From: a virus
Length of the DNA stretch: 34,875 bases
Reading direction: 5' to 3' (one strand)
Virus record (IMG/VR): IMGVR_UViG_3300032296_001410
Span: 1 to 34,875 of that record
Shown: in pieces, positions 29,904-34,875 of the stretch
Layout: the number at the start of each line of letters is the position of its first letter
Numbering within the stretch: position 1 is the stretch's first letter
The notes under the pieces: generated by a model
What the model saw: the letters and a program-made list of their open reading frames with translations, nothing else
Told to the model about the DNA's origin: nothing
The model's database searches: none
Position numbers and translations under genes: made by a program

Positions 29904-31174
29904 GCCCGACGGGCTGACTTCTCAGCTTGCTTCATCAGGGCGTAGAACTTCTTGGCCCCTCCCCGGCGTTTGACCTGATCCCTTGGGACGTAGGCTTCGC
30001 CGTTGGACAGCAGCGCCGGACGCCTGCCCTCGATCGTCGTAGGAATAGAATCGCTGGTGCCAGTTCCCGGGCCCCTGATGGGGATCGATCCAAGACCAGC
30101 AGCCGCTGCACGTTGACCCCGGTTGTTACTACCCCCGCCAATACCGTCCACCGCTCTCTTAGTGAGAACAAAACCACCATCTTCAAGCTCTGGTACAGAC
30201 GGCACCTCACCACCTTTGGCCGCAAGGAAGTTGGGCTGCAGGATACCTCGATCGGTAAAGTAGTAGCCACCCGGAGCCGACGGGTCATAAGGACGCTTAC
30301 TGGGGCCTTGTTTCCGGTAGTTCGACGGCCCTTGTTCCGGCGCGGCGAAATTAAGTTCAGGTTGGTCAAACCCACCCATTAGTCCGGCAACACCAGCGGC
30401 ACCTGCAACTTTTGAACCCGTGGAGGGGAACTGCTGGCCGAGGGCTTGCATGAAGGAGGGTTTTGAGGGCGTGACTTCCGGTGCCATGCTCATCTGATCT
30501 GCATTGGGGGTGAATGTCGGGATTGACGAAGTCGCAGCGGTATAGGTGGAAGGCCCACCGGGTAGGTATTGCTCTCCGGGAAACGCCAGTGGCAGTTGCG
30601 AGGACGCAGCTTCTGCCGCTCCGGGGAACACCGCCGGGTTAGCTAGTTGGTTCCCCCCGAAAAGCTGTGATGCCGCAGTATCCGTGGCCGAGGCTCCAGA
30701 CTGTAAGAACGCGTTTCCGGGCACCGCAGGCATTCCCCCGGTTATCCCAGCACCAGCAGCCTCTGCTCCACCCCCGAACAACCCTGACTGCATACCCGCC
30801 CCTAAACCACCACCAATGCCATAGCCACCGAGGCCACCTGTCAAAGCACCCATTAGCGGGTTTTCTTTGTTGGTCAACGCCCCCGTGATCCCGCCTGCCA
30901 CAGCGCCGGTGCCTGCCGCCCCTAGCCCGAGAGCACCTGTAGCTGCGCCAGCAGCAGGTCCCAAAATAGCAACCGCAGCAGCTGCGGCCAGCGCGGGAAG
31001 GATGTTCTTCAGAAACCCTGCTTCGGGAAGTCCGGTATGTGGATTGATGGTCAGGGAGCCGCCGTGCGCGAGCGCAATAGCCTGTAGACCCCGCACTTCT
31101 CCGGGGGTCATGTGAACCAGCATCTTGTCTTCGCCACGCCCGAGGGCGGCCAAACCAGCGGCGGTGTCTCTCAT
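29900..31174 (-). CDS. Gly/Ala-rich structural protein (424 aa)
   Basis: Residues 17-50 contain EDKMLVHMTPGEVRGLQAIA and HGGSLTINPHTGLPEAGF, a conserved N-terminal block that I recognise from virion proteins of environmental phages. Residues 55-135 are hydrophobic, Gly/Ala-rich membrane-like segments, and the middle is Ser/Thr/Pro-rich. GGEVPSVPELEDGGF and the C-terminal KRRGGAKKFYALMKQAE are basic ends. No good ribosome site precedes the ATG; an 8-codon frame (31171-31197) overlaps it as ATGA. Insertion of one G in the GGGGG run upstream would give a longer N terminus, so the start is not certain. Probably an ejection or tail-tip protein. Confidence 0.7.
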   Translation of the reverse strand: MRDTAAGLAALGRGEDKMLVHMTPGEVRGLQAIALAHGGSLTINPHTGLPEAGFLKNILPALAAAAAVAILGPAAGAATGALGLGAAGTGAVAGGITGALTNKENPLMGALTGGLGGYGIGGGLGAGMQSGLFGGGAEAAGAGITGGMPAVPGNAFLQSGASATDTAASQLFGGNQLANPAVFPGAAEAASSQLPLAFPGEQYLPGGPSTYTAATSSIPTFTPNADQMSMAPEVTPSKPSFMQALGQQFPSTGSKVAGAAGVAGLMGGFDQPELNFAAPEQGPSNYRKQGPSKRPYDPSAPGGYYFTDRGILQPNFLAAKGGEVPSVPELEDGGFVLTKRAVDGIGGGSNNRGQRAAAAGLGSIPIRGPGTGTSDSIPTTIEGRRPALLSNGEAYVPRDQVKRRGGAKKFYALMKQAEKSARRA

Positions 31175-31201
31175 AAAACCCCCAAAGTTTTCAACATAAT
31201 A

Positions 31202-32068
31202 TCACGCATAAACAACCTCCGGAACATCCGACACCCGGGCTACAGTCAGAATTACGGATGGGGTGGTGGGACGGGTCGGATTGGACTGTGCAGCTAATTG
31301 CTGAATGCTGACATTGGAGCTGTCGGTACACCACATCAACTCAAAAAAATCCCCTGCCGCCGCCGTAACAAAATAGTTCCAAGCCGCAATTAACCGGCCA
31401 TCCGTAGAGCCGTGCTTTGCAGGTATCGAAAGATCGCCGTTGGAGTCCGGAATATCTACTCCGTTTTGTCGCGCCCATATACTGGCTGCTTGGTCATTAG
31501 CGTTTGCGTTGATAAATTGAATACTGAACTGGATATTGTAAATCCCTGCGGTTTCAACTGTGACCTTGGTCGGCAACGTGCCAGTGATGGTGGTACTGGA
31601 GACCGTCTGTGAAGTGCTAACCGTGTAGGTGCCCGTCAAACCTCCGCCGGTACCGAATGCCGTGATGGTAGTGCCTGCAGTAACCCCGGTGCCGGTAATT
31701 GGCATCCCGATATAGATTGCTCCATCCGCAGGAGCTACCGTTACCGTCAGCGTAGTCGCCGCAATGTCCCCAGTGAACGTAATTGACCGGTTCGCAACCG
31801 TAACCCCTTGGCTCAGGTCTGTACTGTTTAAACGGACAAAGTACGCACGGGTCGTGTCTCCGTCCGTCTGATCACTGTCGTCGTAGAAAGAACCATACGA
31901 AAACGAAAGGTAGTCACCGCCTCGCGGCCCAAATAAGTTGGAGAGACCGTTGTCTACTGTATTGAAGTAAACCCGCAGCTCGCGGTTGAGCTGGTCGTGA
32001 TACATCGCCTGATACTGCTGCGGCGCATTGATGAGGTTGGGGGCGCGGGATGCTTTGAGAATCGGCAT
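31202..32068 (-). CDS. jelly-roll-like virion protein with beta insert (288 aa)
   Basis: The C-terminal half ([20 protein letters not shown] and further to [22 protein letters not shown]) is typical of C1q/TNF-like trimeric domains used in phage attachment or decoration proteins. Upstream, [15 protein letters not shown] belongs to the same domain. Residues about 97-163 (starting [20 protein letters not shown]) form a Thr/Gly-rich module that splits this domain and looks inserted. The start overlaps the stop of the 716-aa gene as TAATG. A role in the virion surface or host contact is inferred. The fold assignment is by eye. Confidence 0.65.
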   Translation of the reverse strand: MPILKASRAPNLINAPQQYQAMYHDQLNRELRVYFNTVDNGLSNLFGPRGGDYLSFSYGSFYDDSDQTDGDTTRAYFVRLNSTDLSQGVTVANRSITFTGDIAATTLTVTVAPADGAIYIGMPITGTGVTAGTTITAFGTGGGLTGTYTVSTSQTVSSTTITGTLPTKVTVETAGIYNIQFSIQFINANANDQAASIWARQNGVDIPDSNGDLSIPAKHGSTDGRLIAAWNYFVTAAAGDFFELMWCTDSSNVSIQQLAAQSNPTRPTTPSVILTVARVSDVPEVVYA

Positions 32069-34218
32069 TACGATTTCCTGCCATCAGGACGGATATCAAT
32101 ACGAGGGGCACCCAACTGCCATGCCACACCCTGCCCGGTAGACCTAATCTCGAACGCCATTTGACGCCCCCGCACCCGAGTGTAGACCTGACCGGTGAAC
32201 TGCTGCACCGTGTAAACGCGCTGGGTGTTGTAGCTTTGGGCGCTAACCACGCCCGGGGCACTGGGGGCTCCGTAGGCAGTACCAGAGTTTTGTCGGGGTT
32301 TACACACCATAGTGACTTCCGGGTAGACCGGAGCAGCGGTTGTTGAACCATCAAAAGTCAGGTCAGGCAGTATCCGCCACACAAACCCGTAGTTGTGCCC
32401 GTCGCCAATGTCAAAGTCCGAAGAACTGATATACGCTTCGATCGGCACCAACGTGGCGGTAGAGTTGTCGTCATTCCCGACCTCGTGATACATGACCTGA
32501 TTGGGCACAACCAAAGGCACTACCGTATATGCTGTGTGAGACGCTGCTGTTGTCGAGTTAAACCCACGAACGCATCCGTTTAATGCGACGGAAGTCCGGC
32601 TACCGTAAGAGATTTGCTCACTGTCAATTTGGATAACCCCAGAGGCCGGGTAGCTGGAAGCATCCAAAAGGTTGATGGTCGTGACGGACGAGTCGATTGC
32701 TGCGGAGAGATAGCTGGTCTTTATGCTAAACGCGCCCATCGGGTTCCTTCTTAATGAAGAATCCAGCCATGCCGTGCGGTTCAGGTTGCCGTAATACCAG
32801 ATATTATCCAAGTAGTTGTATATGACATACCGGTCGTTGACCGTGCTGTTCGCGGATGGGTAGTGCCACCACACTTCGCTATATTGCTCATTACCCCCGG
32901 CGACAACTTGGTAAAACTGACTGGTGTTAAGGTCGTTAAAAATAAATTGCCTTATCGAGCAAGGCAGTGTCTGCACACGACCGTCATACATATAAAACTT
33001 ATCAATACCCATCCAGAACATGATATTACTGGAGCCCACCACCGCATTGGGGGAAGCGATTGATACGCCGTCCATCAACAGGTTTACACCCCAAACATAG
33101 GGTGGTCCAAGGTATTGCATTGAGTAGATGGCGCTGTCCGACCAGACCACAAACTCCTGCCTGCCATGACGAGCAGTAACAAGACGAGAACCGTGGGACA
33201 GCCGGATTTCACCTGCCTGATTTGTAGCGGCGGGCACCCATTCATAAATGTTCTCTTGGTCTGACCACCGCACCAGCATGGGTTCAAACTCGGTCTCAGA
33301 GTCTGTCGGGTCATAGGGATTGGCACCGATGCAAATAGCAAAACGCTGCACCCCGGAAGTATGGATTTCAAATACCCGGTTGGGCACAAAGTCGCCGTCG
33401 TAACCAGCGGTGTTTGCAAGACTCTCCAATGTCACGGCGCGGGGTGGGCTCGTAGTGGTATCCACCACCCAGTAATAAATAGCACCCTCACGAATGGCGG
33501 CAACGAGGTCTTGGCCGTAGTTATCCAGTGACCACAGACGGAGAGCGTTAGTCTCCTGAACCACAGCGGTGCCAGAGAACTCTTCGCCCCAGCCGTCACG
33601 ACCCCACGGGCCAACACCCCAACCGGTGCTGAGAGACGCTATGGAGTTACCGGAGTTGACCTGATACGCCGCAGAGACCGAAGCTCCACCACCAGACCCC
33701 GTAGCGGTAGCGGCAGTAGCGAGGATGATGTTATAGCTGTTGGCATCAACTATCGTAACGATCTCATACTCACCGTTGAAGACCGTATAGTCTGCACCGG
33801 TAGCGCCGGAGAATGTAACGTATGTGCCTACGGTTACGCCGTGAGCTGTATCAGTTACGGTGACAAGTTTACTACCGGTAGTTATTGCAAACGGGTTGTT
33901 GTTGATGGTAACTGTGGAGCGGATCGGCGTGACATCATAAAACGCACCACCGTTCTCAATGTAGAGCTTTTGCTCCGTGCCGAGGGAAAGCAGGTTACTG
34001 CTGTTGAGCGTGATCCAGTTCCACAAGTTACGGCACACGCCCTTGTAGGTGTTTGCAACGCCCGCAACAGACGCAGCGAGGTTCTGCCAGCCACCAATCT
34101 TTTCAGGGTACCCAGAACGGAAACGAATCTTGTCCCCGTCATACCAACCTCCTTCACCGGCGTAATTGGTGTTCTCGCGGTTGATACCCGGTTTAAACTG
34201 CAGCTTGGATAGTGGCAT
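32068..34218 (-). CDS. large phage structural protein (716 aa), tail or head-tail stabilisation type
   Basis: The N terminus [20 protein letters not shown] and [20 protein letters not shown] (residues 6-44) is a signature I know from a very common virion protein of environmental podophages and siphophages. The remainder is beta-rich and contains modules such as the repeated Thr/Ser/Val segment at 105-190 and a short domain at about 510-565 ([11 protein letters not shown]). Ribosome site GAGGTAACACATG (- strand). Its exact location (tail tube, tip or stabilising ring) is not settled by sequence. It precedes the receptor-like protein gene in the same transcript. Confidence 0.75.
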   Translation of the reverse strand: MPLSKLQFKPGINRENTNYAGEGGWYDGDKIRFRSGYPEKIGGWQNLAASVAGVANTYKGVCRNLWNWITLNSSNLLSLGTEQKLYIENGGAFYDVTPIRSTVTINNNPFAITTGSKLVTVTDTAHGVTVGTYVTFSGATGADYTVFNGEYEIVTIVDANSYNIILATAATATGSGGGASVSAAYQVNSGNSIASLSTGWGVGPWGRDGWGEEFSGTAVVQETNALRLWSLDNYGQDLVAAIREGAIYYWVVDTTTSPPRAVTLESLANTAGYDGDFVPNRVFEIHTSGVQRFAICIGANPYDPTDSETEFEPMLVRWSDQENIYEWVPAATNQAGEIRLSHGSRLVTARHGRQEFVVWSDSAIYSMQYLGPPYVWGVNLLMDGVSIASPNAVVGSSNIMFWMGIDKFYMYDGRVQTLPCSIRQFIFNDLNTSQFYQVVAGGNEQYSEVWWHYPSANSTVNDRYVIYNYLDNIWYYGNLNRTAWLDSSLRRNPMGAFSIKTSYLSAAIDSSVTTINLLDASSYPASGVIQIDSEQISYGSRTSVALNGCVRGFNSTTAASHTAYTVVPLVVPNQVMYHEVGNDDNSTATLVPIEAYISSSDFDIGDGHNYGFVWRILPDLTFDGSTTAAPVYPEVTMVCKPRQNSGTAYGAPSAPGVVSAQSYNTQRVYTVQQFTGQVYTRVRGRQMAFEIRSTGQGVAWQLGAPRIDIRPDGRKS

Positions 34219-34226
34219 GTGTTACC

Positions 34227-34667
34227 TCACGCGTACGGGCGTGTGCCCTGCTTATCGATAATCAATCGGGAGTTACGAGGTTTAGCGTCCGGCGTATTCG
34301 GCACAGAGATATGCGTCCAAGAGTCAAACTCAAGAATGATCTGATCAAACGGCACCCCGGCAGTAATGCAGGCTTCCACTACCTCCCGAGGCTTCATACC
34401 CGGCACTCGAATGTCCGCAGCGCAGCCTAGCCGGTGCTGGCTGGTGTCTCTTGAGCCTACAGAGTCGTTGACCTTTTTAGACCGGAACCCGCTGTTAATC
34501 ATGACCGGCTTACCGCCAACTGCCGTCTTGACCTGTTGAAGTAAACCCGCCAGCCGTTTTAGGTTCTCAACTTCCTGCTCGTTGGGCGTGTTATCCCATC
34601 CGTTCCGGTCAGCAGCTTCGGAGCGGGTCAGCTCGGCGAGGGAGAAGTTAATGGTCAGTTGAGTCAT
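34227..34667 (-). CDS. peptidase M15-type endolysin
   Basis: The 146-aa product matches the M15A/VanY-like D-Ala-D-Ala-cleaving peptidase fold: SGFRS (59-63), SQHRLGCAAD with His-78 and Asp-85, and WTHISV with His-119, the three zinc ligands. There is no signal peptide, so it needs a holin to cross the membrane; a holin-like gene is coupled directly upstream (ATGA). Function: cleavage of cell-wall peptides at lysis. Length is normal for a single-domain M15 endolysin. Confidence 0.9.
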   Translation of the reverse strand: MTQLTINFSLAELTRSEAADRNGWDNTPNEQEVENLKRLAGLLQQVKTAVGGKPVMINSGFRSKKVNDSVGSRDTSQHRLGCAADIRVPGMKPREVVEACITAGVPFDQIILEFDSWTHISVPNTPDAKPRNSRLIIDKQGTRPYA

Positions 34668-34875
34668 TCCTTGGCCTTCTTCATGCCGATAATTTTTTCA
34701 AGAGTCCTGCCTCCAAAATAGAAGGACATTATCAGCATACCCCACTGTCCATGAAGTTCGACGTAGTTGTTGTTGACTTCAATATTCCATGCCGACATTA
34801 GACCAAATGCGGTGTAAGTAATCAGGATAAACACCAGCGTCATAGGCCGGATGTTCTTGGACAGCCAGCTATCGC
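34664..34875 (-). CDS. holin (3-TM type), 5' end beyond the window
   Basis: The frame is open from the window's right end to TGA at 34664-34666. The visible 70 residues begin DSWLSKNIRPMTLVFILITY and end FGGRTLEKIIGMKKAKE. Two hydrophobic segments separated by a polar Asn-rich loop, and the basic C terminus, fit the holin family of three membrane spans known from gene transfer agents and phages; the first span would lie outside the window. Its stop overlaps the endolysin start as ATGA, the classical lysis-cassette arrangement. Confidence 0.75.
   Translation of the reverse strand, partial: DSWLSKNIRPMTLVFILITYTAFGLMSAWNIEVNNNYVELHGQWGMLIMSFYFGGRTLEKIIGMKKAKE

Overview
The window is a contiguous piece of a tailed double-stranded DNA phage genome, without either genome end. 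The evidence is a complete phage replication and recombination toolkit, virion proteins of families common in environmental phages, a holin-endolysin pair, and a very compact layout in which most neighbouring genes overlap as ATGA or TAATG. No integrase, repressor, terminase, portal, capsid or tRNA gene is visible. The missing head and packaging genes probably lie beyond base 34875. The strong AGGAG-type ribosome sites and standard code fit a proteobacterial host, and the gene families are ones I associate with freshwater or marine metagenomic phages. The host assignment is inference only.

Layout. From base 1 to about 20.7 kb everything reads on the + strand. Bases 1-6.7 kb hold small accessory proteins around a MoxR/CobS-like AAA+ ATPase, a metallopeptidase-like/VWA protein and a probable DUF3150-like protein, plus two 12-bp tandem repeats and two operator-like palindromes. 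Bases 6.7-10.95 kb hold a ParB-like protein, a VRR-NUC nuclease, conserved phage proteins, a chain of tiny ATGA-coupled genes, and an unusual 250-bp non-coding tract with a degenerate 5-bp (GGNNN) rhythm. Bases 10.96-20.65 kb form the replication block: an HNH endonuclease with its own promoter-like sequence, a family A DNA polymerase, a Cas4/RecB-like nuclease, a small HNH-type protein, a SNF2 helicase, a probable ssDNA-binding protein and a primase-helicase fusion.

At about 20.7 kb a strong terminator closes the + strand block. The rest of the window reads on the - strand, so the two transcription units converge. In transcription order (right to left) come a holin (cut by the window end), an M15 endolysin, a 716-aa structural protein, a jelly-roll-like virion protein with a beta insert, a Gly/Ala-rich virion protein, a GNAT-like protein, a 1004-aa Gln-rich protein, and a 1910-aa giant polyvalent protein with an HEAMH metallopeptidase motif and an LPD38-like C-terminal region. 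The order suggests a podovirus-like ejection and internal virion module.

How the parts fit: the AEP-type primase-helicase, polymerase, SSB-like protein, SNF2 helicase and three or four nucleases would copy and recombine the genome early, and the - strand set would build, load and release virions late. Points most worth a second look are the pentanucleotide-rhythm tract, the phage AAA+/VWA/DUF3150-like module, a short C/U-rich RNA candidate at the operon end that is complementary to the phage's own Shine-Dalgarno leader, a Leu at the polymerase position equivalent to Pol I residue 762, and a possible +1 frameshift at the start of the SNF2 gene.
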